Below are positions 17,192 through 29,007 of a DNA stretch of 64,000 nt, piece after piece. Location: positions 62,001 to 126,000 of the forward strand of contig NZ_JAUXMX010000030.1 in NCBI RefSeq assembly GCF_030683065.1, in the 5' to 3' direction. The position numbers and the translations under genes were made by a program. Below the pieces are notes generated by a model, which saw only the letters and a program-made list of their open reading frames with translations, was not told where the DNA came from and did not search any database. The stretch is from Pseudomonas sp. (GTDB taxonomy: Bacteria; Pseudomonadota; Gammaproteobacteria; Pseudomonadales; Pseudomonadaceae). The number at the start of each line of letters is the position of its first letter. Positions within the stretch are counted from its first letter, which is position 1.

Positions 17192-18133
17192 CTATTGATG
17201 CTCCGCCGCATGCTGGCGTAACGCTGCGGCACGTCCTTGCAAGCCGCCGGTGTGCACGAACACCAGGCGAGTGCCGCGCTCAAAGTAACCGGCCTCGACG
17301 CGCTGGCGCAACGCCATTAACGCCTTGGCGGTGTACAGCGGCTCTAACGCCAGCCCACTGGCCGCCTCACTCGCCAGAAGAAACTCCAGCAGCGCCGCAT
17401 CGACCTTGGCGAAACCGCCGCGACTGGCATCCAGCAACTGATAGGCACAATCAGCCGCCTGCGCCTCGTCAAGAATCGCCCGCACGTTTTGCGCCACGCC
17501 ATGATCGTCCGGCACCGCCACCGCGCCATAGACCGGATGAGCACCGGCCTCGCCCAGCACCAACCCGGCCAGCGTCGTTCCGGTTCCGGCCGCCAACCAC
17601 CAGCCGTGATAATCCGGCCAACCGAGCACGCTCAGCTGCTCCTGCACCTGACTCACTAATACGCTGCAGCCCATGGCTCCCGGCAACCCGCCACCACCTT
17701 CAGGCACCGGATGCAGGTTGCAGTAGCGCTCACGCCACGGCGCCCAGAAACCCGGCTGATGGCGGGCACGATAACCGCCATAACCGAGCCAGTGCAGCTG
17801 CATGCCGAAGCGCTGTAGATCACGCACGGTAGGCGTGTCCTGCGGCGTGCCGCGGAGCAAACCAACGGTGGCAAAATCGAAGCGCTTGCCTGCGGCAGCC
17901 AGCGCATGCAGATGATTGGAATGTGCACCGCCGAGACTGATCAGCCCCTCGGCGCCGGCCGTGCAGGCCACTTGCAGGTAGGGCGCCAACTTGAACCATT
18001 TGTTGCCGCTGATCAGCGGATCGATCAGATCCAGACGCAACACCGCCAACTCGACTTCGGCAGCCACCAGCCAATCCAGCCGCAAGCGCTGCAGCGGCGC
18101 CTTGGGTGCCCAGTGGGGGTCAACGAGTGGCAA
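17192..18133 (-). CDS. PLP-dependent ACC deaminase / D-cysteine desulfhydrase family enzyme
   Basis: 313 residues of the tryptophan-synthase-beta-like PLP fold. The cofactor lysine lies in SGNKWFKL, followed by SLGGAHSNHLHALA, and a glycine-rich phosphate loop GTGTTLAGL binds PLP. Family members deaminate 1-aminocyclopropane-1-carboxylate or desulfurate D-cysteine; sequence alone does not separate these here. Translation probably starts at TTG 18133, three bases past the stop of the upstream coiled-coil gene, as no ATG occurs before the PLP lysine region. Confidence 0.85.
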   Translation of the reverse strand: MPLVDPHWAPKAPLQRLRLDWLVAAEVELAVLRLDLIDPLISGNKWFKLAPYLQVACTAGAEGLISLGGAHSNHLHALAAAGKRFDFATVGLLRGTPQDTPTVRDLQRFGMQLHWLGYGGYRARHQPGFWAPWRERYCNLHPVPEGGGGLPGAMGCSVLVSQVQEQLSVLGWPDYHGWWLAAGTGTTLAGLVLGEAGAHPVYGAVAVPDDHGVAQNVRAILDEAQAADCAYQLLDASRGGFAKVDAALLEFLLASEAASGLALEPLYTAKALMALRQRVEAGYFERGTRLVFVHTGGLQGRAAALRQHAAEHQ

Positions 18134-18136
18134 GGT

Positions 18137-19507
18137 CTAGCCTACGGGGCGTAAACGGCTAGCGGCTTTGTGCCGTTCGCAGCAGTTGGAATCACCGACA
18201 CTGAAGCGACTCGGGGTGTCGACGCGATCGATCGGGATGGCGCAGCGTTGCCCGCTGGGCAACGCTGCCTCGCAACGCGGTTGCTGATAGTGGGCCAACC
18301 ACTGGCGATACTGCTCTTCGGAAACGAAGCACTTGGCTGCCGCATAAGCCATGGGACTGGCCCGATAACTGCCAATCTCCTGCAGGGGAATGGTCAGGTG
18401 CCCCGCACCTGGGTGATAAACCACAAAAACCACCCCAAGCGACGCTAAACGCTCGAGGGTCTGCTCCCCCCCCTGGCTGGCCAGTTCATCGCGCTCACGC
18501 CTGAGTCGCTCGACTTCCCCACTCAACTGCGTGTCCTGCTCATTGCGGTAGGCCAGCTCGACATCGCGAATAGCGACTTGCTCCTGGTAGTCGGCCACCG
18601 CAGAGGCGATCTTGGCGTGCAGCTCATTCTCGAACTGAGCGCGCAAAATCTCGCTTTTGGTTCGGGCGTGGTGCTCCAACTCACGCATCTGCGCGGTCAC
18701 TTCTTCGCGAAAAGACTGCATGCCGGCCGCCTGAGCAGCCAATTGCGCCTTGAGACTGACGTTCAGCTCCTGCTGTTGGCGCAATGCCTGACGCAGCTCG
18801 CTCGTCTGCGCCTGAAAACGCTTGTCCTGCTGATCAGTCGCCAACTTGAGCTTGGCCACTTCCTCTTCGTGTTGCTGACTCAGGCTGCTGATGCGCAACC
18901 GCTGCTGCTTGATCAGCTGCGCCGTCTTCAGGCGGTGCTCCTGCCCCATCGTCTCGGCGACTTTTTCGGCCACCTCCGCGGCGGCATCGGGCGCATACCA
19001 CTGGTCTTCCGATGCCATGTGCAAACGCTCGGGAGCTACAGCCTGAGTGCTGTCATCCTCGATCAGCAGACCCAGGGTGTTGCGCTTGGCAGCGTCACGC
19101 AGCAATACCAGGTCATTGTGCCCAGGGGTCAGATTCGGATCCCACAGGTGCATTTGGTGCCAGGACACCGGGCACTGGCTGCGACAGGCTAGGCGAATCG
19201 GCCCGGCACCAAGATCGGGACCACGACCGGCACGCTCGGACAGGTGCTGCAGGGGGAGATTCCAACCGGTATCCGGCGCACCCTTCTCATCGAAATCCAG
19301 ATAGAAGAACACTGCAGAACGGATCAACAGGCGCGGATTAATTGCCACATAGGCAATGCGCATCTGCTGATCGGCGAATTCCGGCATGTTGACCACGCCG
19401 TCGAGCAAGGCCTCGAACTCGGTAAAGAACATCTGTTTGCAGATGCCGCCGCGCTCGCTGAAGAACATCACGGCCTCAACCATCTGCGGCTTGTTCTGCA
19501 TGCTCAT
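18137..19507 (-). CDS. Conserved hypothetical coiled-coil protein
   Basis: 456 residues from ATG 19507, which has GAGGGA upstream. An N-terminal globular part (residues 1-165) contains a Cys-containing segment, LACRSQCPVSWHQMHLWDP. It is followed by a long, strongly charged coiled coil (about 180-365, with LIKQQRLRISSLSQQHEEEV and similar heptads). A C-terminal domain of about 90 residues has CEAALPSGQRCAIP and a final CCERHKAA, possibly a zinc site. I recognise it as a conserved Pseudomonas protein without a known function. It is followed at three bases by the PLP enzyme gene. Confidence 0.75.
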   Translation of the reverse strand: MSMQNKPQMVEAVMFFSERGGICKQMFFTEFEALLDGVVNMPEFADQQMRIAYVAINPRLLIRSAVFFYLDFDEKGAPDTGWNLPLQHLSERAGRGPDLGAGPIRLACRSQCPVSWHQMHLWDPNLTPGHNDLVLLRDAAKRNTLGLLIEDDSTQAVAPERLHMASEDQWYAPDAAAEVAEKVAETMGQEHRLKTAQLIKQQRLRISSLSQQHEEEVAKLKLATDQQDKRFQAQTSELRQALRQQQELNVSLKAQLAAQAAGMQSFREEVTAQMRELEHHARTKSEILRAQFENELHAKIASAVADYQEQVAIRDVELAYRNEQDTQLSGEVERLRRERDELASQGGEQTLERLASLGVVFVVYHPGAGHLTIPLQEIGSYRASPMAYAAAKCFVSEEQYRQWLAHYQQPRCEAALPSGQRCAIPIDRVDTPSRFSVGDSNCCERHKAASRLRPVG

Positions 19508-19605
19508 CGGGTTCCCTCTAGGCCAAGACGATGGAATCAGCCAACGTGGATAACAAGCTGGAGCACAAACACTCCACTCGTAGCCGTTCGCCACGGCCAG
19601 ACGAG

Positions 19606-19625
19606 AGGTCTTATGGGTAAGACCT
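19606..19625. repeat. Perfect hairpin upstream of the coiled-coil gene
   Basis: AGGTCTTA and TAAGACCT arms of eight bases enclose TGGG. It is about 100 bases upstream of the coiled-coil start, in the 268-bp gap after the NTF2-like gene. It has no U-tract, so it may be an operator or an mRNA leader structure rather than a terminator. Confidence 0.4.
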
Positions 19626-19775
19626 GGCCCGAGATACGACCGCTATTCCTATATATTCCAGCCAGTCTAGGGGAAAAGCCGACAGCAGCAATGTGACTCG
19701 GTTGGCAGTCGCTCCGCCGCCATACTCGAACAAGCCGACGACAGAGCGGAACTGTGATGGGTTTGGTGCATTCGG

Positions 19776-22369
<2,594 letters not shown>

Positions 22370-22376
22370 TTACAAC

Positions 22377-22387
22377 TTGATGATCAA
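22377..22387. promoter_or_regulatory. Small palindrome in the fadH / nitrilase-like divergent gap
   Basis: TTGATGATCAA is a perfect 5-1-5 palindrome located 51 bases before the plus-strand gene and 121 bases before fadH. It could be an operator used by the nearby AraC-type regulator or a fatty-acid regulator, but it is short. Confidence 0.25.
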
Positions 22388-22438
22388 AATGAACTCCACC
22401 GCTTGGCAGACTGACACTCATCGACCTACCCTGTAGCC

Positions 22439-23383
22439 ATGACCCGAAAACTTTCGATACTTCTTGTCTCACTGGCCATCGGTGGCTGCCTGCTGGCATT
22501 CCTGATCTGGGCCGAACGGCGCCCGCCCGCTCACTACCTGTCCGACCTGCGCAGTGTGATCAGCAGCGAGCCAGTCCCGGCGCAATCGCGCGGCAACCTG
22601 CTGTTAATCCGTCCGCAACTCTACCCCATGGATTACCAGAGTCCGGCCCACCTGCGCCTGAAGCTCGCCGCCGCCCTGGATAACGCCCAGCATGCAGGCA
22701 TGCTCGGTCCTGACACCCTGGTAGCGCTGCCTGAACATATCGGCACCTGGCTGCTGGCACGCGGCGAGAAGGTTGAGTTCTATCAGGCTCGCAGCCGCCG
22801 GGAAGTGCGCGACTGGCTGCTGCTCGGCAACCCGCTGCTGGCTATCGAGGCACTGCTGCTGAATCTGGATGCCAAGCGCCTGGACGAAGCCCTGCTAAGG
22901 ATGAAAGCCGAGCAGATGGCCGAGGATTACCAGCAGCTGTTCGGCGGACTCGCCCGCGAGTACCAGATCACCTTGCTGGCCGGCTCCATCCTGCTCCCCG
23001 AACCGCGCGTGGAAGACGGCCAACTGCGCAGCGGCGAGGGCCCGCTGCGCAACCTCAGCCTGGTATTTTCGCCACAAGGCACAATCCAGGGTAGCCCGCA
23101 CCTCGAAGCCTGGCCCTGGAGAGCCGACGCCACGCCAGCACAACACCTGAACGTTGGCGCCCTGCAGTACCGCGTCGAGCGCGACTGGCGGCCCGGCTAC
23201 CCGCAGAGCAGCGTGCACCTGGTGGGCAGCGACATGAGCAGCCCGGCGTTGTTTCTGCGCGGCCGACTGGACTGGCCAATTGGCGGGGCCTCGCGAGACA
23301 TCCAACTGATCCCTGACGAAGCTGAACACGCTCGCCAGGCGCCGGGCAGCCACCTGCTGAATGTCTGGATAAGTAGCGAGTGA
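22439..23383 (+). CDS. Membrane-anchored nitrilase-fold protein, apparently lacking catalytic residues
   Basis: 314 residues with an N-terminal membrane anchor (residues 4-24). The rest resembles the carbon-nitrogen hydrolase (nitrilase) fold: NLLLIRPQLYPMDYQS like the first strand, then VALPEHIG with the putative catalytic Glu99, and YQITLLAGSILLPEP. The usual Lys segment reads GSPHLEAWPW. The only cysteine in the whole protein is Cys17 inside the anchor, so the Glu-Lys-Cys triad cannot be complete. It overlaps the AraC gene by GTGA, suggesting a joint function. Assignment to the superfamily is by pattern only. Confidence 0.7.
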   Translation: MTRKLSILLVSLAIGGCLLAFLIWAERRPPAHYLSDLRSVISSEPVPAQSRGNLLLIRPQLYPMDYQSPAHLRLKLAAALDNAQHAGMLGPDTLVALPEHIGTWLLARGEKVEFYQARSRREVRDWLLLGNPLLAIEALLLNLDAKRLDEALLRMKAEQMAEDYQQLFGGLAREYQITLLAGSILLPEPRVEDGQLRSGEGPLRNLSLVFSPQGTIQGSPHLEAWPWRADATPAQHLNVGALQYRVERDWRPGYPQSSVHLVGSDMSSPALFLRGRLDWPIGGASRDIQLIPDEAEHARQAPGSHLLNVWISSE

Positions 23384-24417
23384 AACCGCAACGGGTGCGC
23401 CTCGGTGACCTCTCGGTTGGCTTCGTTCACAGCCTGGACGATGCCGTGCGCCAACGAGGGCAGGATCTGCAGCCGCTGCTTGAGCAGTTTGGCCTGGACC
23501 CCGCACGCCTGGGCGAACCCCGGGCACGCCTATCGATCCCACGCTACATGCGCCTGGGCCATGCGGCCATTCAACTGACTGGCGAGCCCGGCCTCGGCCT
23601 GCTGATGGGCCGCCTCAGCCGCCTCAGCCTGGCCGGGTTGGCTGGCGTCTGCGCAGCACAAGCACCTACCGTGCGTGAGGCGGCACGCGCACTCACTCGT
23701 TTCGAGCCACTGTATGCATCCAATTACCGCGGCCAGTCCAGCCTGCACGAAGACGCCCAGGGAGCCTGGCTACGCTTCTACTCGATCAGCCCGTACAACG
23801 CCTATAACCGCTTCGTCGTCGACTCGGTACTCGCCGGCTGGGCCCAGCAGCTGGGCAGCGTGGCCAACCAGCGCCTAAGCGTGGCAAAGGTGCACATCGA
23901 GTTCCCTGCGCCTGGTTACGCCGCGCAGCACAGCGAGCTGTTCGACTGCCCTGTCGAGTTTGCTGCAGAGCACAACCAGTTGAGGCTGCATCAAGCGACG
24001 CTCAACCTGCGCAACCCCGAACATTGCCCGAGCACCTGGCATCATCTAGTGGAAGTCTGCGAACAGGAACTTGAGCAACTGACCCGCACCCGCAGCCTGC
24101 GCGAGCGCATCACCCGCATGCTCGGCCCGCTGCTGCACGGCCGCGAACCCGACCTGCAAGAAGTCGCCGCGCGCCTGCAACTGCCTAGCTGGACCCTGCG
24201 ACGCAAGCTGGCCGAAGAAGGCACGCAGTTCCGCAGCATTCTCAACGAAACCCGCCGCGACCTGGCCATGGCTTATATACGCGACACCGAACTGGCCTTC
24301 GGCGAAATCGCCTACCTGCTCGGCTTCGCCTCAGCCGAGGCGTTCCAGCGCGCCTTCAAACGCTGGAACCAGCAAACTCCGGGCGAATTCCGCCGCACCC
24401 AACGCCAGGCCAGCTAA
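23380..24417 (+). CDS. AraC-family transcriptional regulator
   Basis: 345 residues with a C-terminal AraC/XylS double helix-turn-helix (about 255-340). It shows the typical QEVAARLQLPSWTLRRKL and the recognition segment FGEIAYLLGFASAEAFQRAFKRW, ending in TPGEFRR. The N-terminal 200 residues match the arabinose-binding-domain-like region of the OruR/ArgR-type Pseudomonas regulators. It starts at GTG 23380, overlapping the preceding stop. The divergent fadH operon is a plausible target, but this is not demonstrated. Confidence 0.9.
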   Translation: MKPQRVRLGDLSVGFVHSLDDAVRQRGQDLQPLLEQFGLDPARLGEPRARLSIPRYMRLGHAAIQLTGEPGLGLLMGRLSRLSLAGLAGVCAAQAPTVREAARALTRFEPLYASNYRGQSSLHEDAQGAWLRFYSISPYNAYNRFVVDSVLAGWAQQLGSVANQRLSVAKVHIEFPAPGYAAQHSELFDCPVEFAAEHNQLRLHQATLNLRNPEHCPSTWHHLVEVCEQELEQLTRTRSLRERITRMLGPLLHGREPDLQEVAARLQLPSWTLRRKLAEEGTQFRSILNETRRDLAMAYIRDTELAFGEIAYLLGFASAEAFQRAFKRWNQQTPGEFRRTQRQAS

Positions 24418-24440
24418 CGGCCTATTACAGACAGCGTGAG

Positions 24441-24527
24441 TCAAATTTCGGTGGCGTCTTCAACCGGCTCCGCATCGTCCTGGTCAAAGGCGCGAGAATC
24501 GAGCAGCTCTTCTTGATAGTCATCCAT
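24441..24527 (-). CDS. 28-residue acidic small protein
   Basis: Reading from ATG 24527 gives MDDYQEELLDSRAFDQDDAE followed by PVEDATEI and TGA: 28 residues with 11 Asp/Glu and a single Arg. GAGAGGA lies eight bases before the ATG, a strong ribosome binding site. It faces the AraC gene and lies downstream of the iron island on the same strand. I have a vague memory of similar acidic small proteins in Pseudomonas but cannot name a family. The strong initiation region and lack of low-complexity shadowing support translation. Confidence 0.55.
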   Translation of the reverse strand: MDDYQEELLDSRAFDQDDAEPVEDATEI

Positions 24528-24747
24528 TGCTTGTTCCTCTCGCTTGATTGCATGACGGCTGCTCCAAACCTCGACAAGGAGCATGCCAATCAAGCTAGAG
24601 CAGGCATATGAACACAAGATGACGGTTTGTCGCGGACAGCAGAAAATTCTCGGGCATCGTTACAGCGGGGACGACGTTGATCGGCGTTTGCCTAGCAGGG
24701 CTATGGCGAGGAGCGGCAACGCCGCATGACGACAGGCGCCGCCAAAA

Positions 24748-24766
24748 TCAAACAGACAACGTCTGA
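24748..24766 (-). terminator. Possible weak terminator of the iron-uptake operon
   Basis: Downstream of the RraA gene the minus strand reads CAGAC-GTT-GTCTG followed by TTTGATTTT. The stem has only five pairs, so termination efficiency is doubtful, but it is the only candidate before the small acidic gene. Confidence 0.35.
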
Positions 24767-24775
24767 TTCAGGACA

Positions 24776-25414
24776 TTAGATCGATTGCGCCAGCCGGCGC
24801 GCGGCCAGCTTGTGCAGGAGTTCTTGCCGACGCACCTGGTCAGCGCGCTCCTTGGCCAGAAGGTCAGGCAATAATAGCTGCGCTTGCTGCGCCCCAAGGA
24901 TGAACACACCGTCATCGTCACCGATGGCCAGGTCACCCGGCTGCACCCGGACCCCGCCCACGCTGACCGGCAGATTGACCTCTCCTGCCAATCCCAGGCT
25001 GCGCGTGGTGAAGGCGCTGGCGCCCTGGCAGAACACCGGCAGCCGGTGCCGACGCAGCGCACCGACATCGGTAACGGCCCCCGCTACGACCACCCCGGCC
25101 AGCCCCTTGATCAACCCGGCCAAAGTGCGCAGCTCGCCCCAGCAGGCACACTCAGCATCGCCGACGCACTCGATCACCAGAACGTCGCCCGGCTCGCTGG
25201 CCAACAGGGCTTCACGGATAACGCTGCCGTCAGGGCTGAACACTTTGGCGGTGACAACGTTACCGAGCATGTGGATGTCGTCGAACAGTGGCCTGATGCC
25301 GCGCAGGTAGCCGCTGTCGGTCAGGTGGCCGATGGTCGAGGCGGCAATGCCGCGATAGGCGTCCAGCATCTCGTGACTCAAGCCCTGCCGACGTGCTGCG
25401 ATCTGATAACTCAC
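24776..25414 (-). CDS. RraA family protein (aldolase/decarboxylase-like)
   Basis: 212 residues of the RraA / 4-hydroxy-4-methyl-2-oxoglutarate aldolase superfamily. Family features include ASTIGHLTDSGY near residue 25, GDVLVIECVGDAECACWGELRTLAGLIKGLAGVVV around residues 75-110, and AVTDVGALRRHRLPVF then GDLAIGDDDGVFIL. The family includes a regulator of RNase E and metal-dependent class II aldolases that cleave citrate-like keto acids and decarboxylate oxaloacetate. It starts at GTG 25414, overlapping the FhuF stop as GTGA, so it belongs to the siderophore operon. This is an unusual position, and an enzymatic role on a carboxylate siderophore is possible but inferred. Confidence 0.85.
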   Translation of the reverse strand: MSYQIAARRQGLSHEMLDAYRGIAASTIGHLTDSGYLRGIRPLFDDIHMLGNVVTAKVFSPDGSVIREALLASEPGDVLVIECVGDAECACWGELRTLAGLIKGLAGVVVAGAVTDVGALRRHRLPVFCQGASAFTTRSLGLAGEVNLPVSVGGVRVQPGDLAIGDDDGVFILGAQQAQLLLPDLLAKERADQVRRQELLHKLAARRLAQSI

Positions 25415-26193
25415 CGGTTTTTCTTCGGGCGTAACAAGGGGCAGGCCGAGCAGTATTCAACGGGATTGGAGGCCTGGTAGTAGAAACAGCAGGTGCGCCG
25501 GAAGCGTACGCTACGCTGCCCGTCGTCAACCGGGGTTAATGGCCGGCGGAAATGCCGCAGCGGATTGTAGTCGAGGCCGAACAGATGCGGCTGCGCTGCC
25601 TCCAGCAGCCAGGCGAAATCCGCTGCGCAGCGCTCGCGTAGCTCTATCGCCTCAAGTTTGGCCATGCGTTTCTCGTACAGCGAATAGACCCGCACGGCGG
25701 TGTTGTCCCACAGGATACGTACGGAAACGCCGCTGACCCGGGCAAAAGTTTGCCACAGCGGTTTGAGCAAGCCCGCAAACAGCGTTTCGACGATCATGGC
25801 CCGCCAGGCCTCGCGTTCGCCCGGCGCGTAGGCACAGGGCTGGAGCTGCTGCAGGGGCAGCGAGGATGTCCACAGCCCCTCATCGTGGCCATATTCGATC
25901 ACGGCGTTATCCAGTGACAGCAACAGCCCTTTGTCATACACCGACATGGCATACAGGCACGCCCCGGTAGCCAGGAAGGCCAGCCGCTTGGCCAGCAGCG
26001 AGGCGGTAACCGCTATCGATGGTGAGCCGATGATGGGTGTCAGGTTGAGCAGCAAGTGTTCGCAGACCGCCTCGTCCAGCAGGTCCGCTGCCGCCAGCGA
26101 ACGCTGCGAGTCGCGTTGCGCGAAGGACTTCAGGCGCAGTGCGCCGGCCAGTAGCGCCCACTCCTGCTCGCTGAACGTGCAGGCCAGGTTCAT
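25411..26193 (-). CDS. FhuF-type siderophore-iron reductase with [2Fe-2S] motif
   Basis: 260 residues. The C-terminus carries the FhuF signature [20 protein letters not shown], i.e. Cys235, Cys236, Cys248 and Cys251 (CCx11Cx2C), which binds a [2Fe-2S] cluster. FhuF proteins reduce ferric siderophores in the cytoplasm to release iron. ATG 26193 overlaps the FecE stop (ATGA). The upstream codons of the same frame lie inside the ATPase gene and are discarded. Its place directly after the ABC transporter fits iron release after import. Confidence 0.9.
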   Translation of the reverse strand: MNLACTFSEQEWALLAGALRLKSFAQRDSQRSLAAADLLDEAVCEHLLLNLTPIIGSPSIAVTASLLAKRLAFLATGACLYAMSVYDKGLLLSLDNAVIEYGHDEGLWTSSLPLQQLQPCAYAPGEREAWRAMIVETLFAGLLKPLWQTFARVSGVSVRILWDNTAVRVYSLYEKRMAKLEAIELRERCAADFAWLLEAAQPHLFGLDYNPLRHFRRPLTPVDDGQRSVRFRRTCCFYYQASNPVEYCSACPLLRPKKNR

Positions 26194-26981
26194 TGCGGAT
26201 GCTCCCGACCAAAGGGGATGCACAGTGGCGTACCGAAGAAGGGATCGGGGATGATCCGGCAGTTGAGGTTGAACACCTGCTTGACCAGGGCTTCAGTCAG
26301 GATTTCCTCGGGTTTGCCCTGGGCAAAGGCGCGCCGTTGATGCACCGCGACTATGTGATCGGCATAGCGGCAGGCCAGGTTAAGGTCGTGCAGCACCATG
26401 ATGATGGTCTTGTTCTCGCGCCGGTTGAGTTCGCGCAGCAGGTCGAGGATCTCGATCTGATGGGCCAGGTCAAGGAAGGTGGTCGGCTCATCCAGCAGTA
26501 CGACATCGGTGTCCTGCGCCAGGGTCATGGCGATCCACGCCCGTTGTCGCTGCCCGCCGGACAGTGTGTCCACCGGGCGATCCGCCAGGTCCTGTACGCC
26601 GGTTTGCAGCAGCGCACGCTCGACCATGGCCTCATCCTGGGCAGACCATTGCTGCATCCAGTTCTGGTAGGGATAACGGCCCAGGCCCACTAACTGGCGC
26701 ACGCTAATGCCCTCTGGCGCGGTGGGCATCTGCGGCAGGATCGCCAACTCCCGGGCGACAACCGCGGTGGGTTTCAAATGAATATCGCTGCCGTTGAGCA
26801 GCACCGCGCCCTGTTGCGGCTTGAGCAGACGGGCAAAGGCTTTCAGCAGCGTGCTCTTGCCGCAGCCGTTGCTGCCGATCAGCACCGAGACTTTGCCCTG
26901 CGGCAGTTGCATGTCCAGCCCGTCGATAATCACCTGGCGCTGGTAGCCCAGGGTCAGGCTGCGTGTGGCAATGGAGGCCAT
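26190..26981 (-). CDS. Iron-siderophore ABC transporter ATP-binding protein (FecE-like)
   Basis: 263 residues with Walker [10 protein letters not shown] (about 36-44), the Q-loop around LAILPQ, the ABC signature [10 protein letters not shown], Walker [15 protein letters not shown] and the switch His in VLHDLN. This is the FecE/FhuC class of ATPases driving ferric siderophore import. It follows the second permease after 12 bases and overlaps the FhuF gene by four. GAGGA lies 9 bases before the ATG. Confidence 0.95.
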   Translation of the reverse strand: MASIATRSLTLGYQRQVIIDGLDMQLPQGKVSVLIGSNGCGKSTLLKAFARLLKPQQGAVLLNGSDIHLKPTAVVARELAILPQMPTAPEGISVRQLVGLGRYPYQNWMQQWSAQDEAMVERALLQTGVQDLADRPVDTLSGGQRQRAWIAMTLAQDTDVVLLDEPTTFLDLAHQIEILDLLRELNRRENKTIIMVLHDLNLACRYADHIVAVHQRRAFAQGKPEEILTEALVKQVFNLNCRIIPDPFFGTPLCIPFGREHPQ

Positions 26982-26993
26982 GAATAGGGTTCC

Positions 26994-28025
26994 TCAGTGA
27001 CGCTGTTTGATCAAAAGGTAGAGAAAGAACGGCGTGCCCAAGACCGCGACAAAGATGCCAGCCGGTAAATCCAGCGGCAGGAACAGCGTGCGCCCGGCCA
27101 AATCCGCGAGCATCAGCAGATTCGCCCCGACCAGGGCACTCATCGCCGCCTGGCCGGCGAAACCGGGAGCTACCAGGCGCTTGGCGATGTGTGGCGCAAT
27201 CAGGCCGACAAAAGCCATGGCGCCGCCCCAGGCGACCGCCGCACCGGCCAGGGCCACGCTGACCAGCAGCAGGCCGACCCGCAACCACTGGACGCGCACG
27301 CCAATCCCCTGCGCCAGACTGTCATCCAACTGCTGTACCCGCACATGCCGGGCTACCAGCAGCAAGCCGGGCAGGATCACCAACAACCAGCCCGCCAGCG
27401 CACGGGGTTGCGCCCAACTCGCGCCATAGACACTGCCCGTCAGCCAGACATACGCCGACAAGGTAGTGGTCAGCGGGCTGAACACCAGGATGAAGGTGGT
27501 CACCGCGCTCAGCAGCGCCGAGACGCCCACGCCGATCAGCACCAGACGCAGCGGCGAGGCGCCCTGCTTCCAGGCCAGCAGGTAAATGGCCAGGACCGCT
27601 AATCCGGCACCGAGCATCGCCGCCATGGGCAGCCAGTGCTGGCCCAGCGCGCCGGCGCAAAACGACAGGTAGAACACCGCAGCGGCACTGGCGCCGCTGG
27701 TGATACCGAGCAAATCCGGCGAGGCCAGCGGATTGCGGATGATGCTTTGCAGGATCACCCCGGATACCGCCAAGGCGCCGCCGACCAGCGCCGCCAGTAG
27801 CATACGTGGCAGACGCAGTTGCTCGACGATGAATACCAGGCTGCTGTCCTCGCTGGAGAACAGTATGCGCAGCACCTCCAAAGGGGACAGGAGCACTTTG
27901 CCCAGGGACAGCGAGCACAGCATCAGCAACAGGCTAATCAGCACTGCCAGTAACAGCCGCAGCACTGTGGAGGGGTTGATCTGGCGGGAAAAGCCGAGCG
28001 TGCGCAGGGTCAGCAGCTTATCCAT
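26994..28025 (-). CDS. Iron-siderophore ABC transporter permease (FecD-like)
   Basis: A 343-residue FecCD-family permease with about nine to ten helices. It contains [20 protein letters not shown] followed by [15 protein letters not shown], the family hallmark, and [17 protein letters not shown] in the cytoplasmic coupling region. ATG 28025 has GGAG upstream and overlaps the first permease by eight bases. It pairs with the upstream FecC-like subunit. Confidence 0.94.
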   Translation of the reverse strand: MDKLLTLRTLGFSRQINPSTVLRLLLAVLISLLLMLCSLSLGKVLLSPLEVLRILFSSEDSSLVFIVEQLRLPRMLLAALVGGALAVSGVILQSIIRNPLASPDLLGITSGASAAAVFYLSFCAGALGQHWLPMAAMLGAGLAVLAIYLLAWKQGASPLRLVLIGVGVSALLSAVTTFILVFSPLTTTLSAYVWLTGSVYGASWAQPRALAGWLLVILPGLLLVARHVRVQQLDDSLAQGIGVRVQWLRVGLLLVSVALAGAAVAWGGAMAFVGLIAPHIAKRLVAPGFAGQAAMSALVGANLLMLADLAGRTLFLPLDLPAGIFVAVLGTPFFLYLLIKQRH

Positions 28026-29007
28026 GACGAGCTCCACGGCGCGCCAGCAGGATGAAGAACGGCGCACCGAACAGCGCCGTCATCACCCCCACCGGTACCT
28101 CCTGCGGGAGTATCACCACCCGCGCGAGCATGTCGGCCAGCAATAGGAGAATCGCCCCCGCCAGCGCACACCCCGGCAACAGCCAGCGATGGTCGATGGA
28201 CAGGCCTTTGCGCACCATATGCGGCACCAGCAGACCGATGAAACCAATGCTGCCGGCCAAGGCCACGGCGCTTCCGGCCAGGCAGATGATCAGCACGCTG
28301 AGTAACAGGCGTATCAGCCCCGTGCGCTGGCCAAGGCCGGTGGCAATCGCCTCCCCCGCGCTCAGTACATTGACCTGCCCGGCCAGCAGCAGCGCGCCGC
28401 ACAGCGCCAGCAGCGCACACAGCAACAGCGGTGCGGCGGCGTCCAGGCTGCGTTCGGTGAGTGAACCAGCCAGCCAGAACAACACGCTATCCAGGCCTTC
28501 CTGATTGACCACCAGCAACGCCTGGCTGAAGGCAGAGAACAGAGCTGCCATCGCCGCGCCCGCCAGCACCATGCGCAGCGGGTTGAGGCTGCCCTGGCCC
28601 ATGTTGCCGATCAGCCACACCAGGCAGCCGACCAGCGCGGCGCCGGCAAAGGCGCACCACAGCCACTGTTCGGGCGAAGACAGGGAAAACAGCGAGGACG
28701 CCAGAATAATGAAGAAGGTCGCCCCGGCATTGATGCCGAACAGCCCCGGAGACGCCAGCGGATTGCGCGTTAGCGCCTGCATCAGGGCGCCGGCTACCGC
28801 CAGGCTGGCGCCCACCGCGACAGCTATCAAGGTGCGTGACAGGCGGGTACTACTTACCAGGGTCTGCTCGACACTCGCGGGGTCGGGCTGCACGAAAGCC
28901 GCCACTACCTGCCCGAACGGAATCGACATGGCGCCGACCGCCAGGCTGGCAACACTGCAGAACAGCAACAGCAGCAGCGCCAGAGACAATTTCCACGACA
29001 CACTCAT
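28018..29007 (-). CDS. Iron-siderophore ABC transporter permease (FecC-like)
   Basis: A 329-residue FecCD-family permease. [35 protein letters not shown] and [15 protein letters not shown] match the family's paired motifs, with about ten membrane segments. ATG 29007 overlaps the stop of the binding-protein gene as ATGA. The longer frame upstream lies within that gene and is not counted. Confidence 0.94.
   Translation of the reverse strand: MSVSWKLSLALLLLLFCSVASLAVGAMSIPFGQVVAAFVQPDPASVEQTLVSSTRLSRTLIAVAVGASLAVAGALMQALTRNPLASPGLFGINAGATFFIILASSLFSLSSPEQWLWCAFAGAALVGCLVWLIGNMGQGSLNPLRMVLAGAAMAALFSAFSQALLVVNQEGLDSVLFWLAGSLTERSLDAAAPLLLCALLALCGALLLAGQVNVLSAGEAIATGLGQRTGLIRLLLSVLIICLAGSAVALAGSIGFIGLLVPHMVRKGLSIDHRWLLPGCALAGAILLLLADMLARVVILPQEVPVGVMTALFGAPFFILLARRGARHG

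Noticed and set aside
24528..24775. Search for a tRNA-Asp 3'-end repeat marking an integrated island
   Set aside because: No copy of the tRNA 3' sequence was seen at the left edge, so site-specific integration is not supported.
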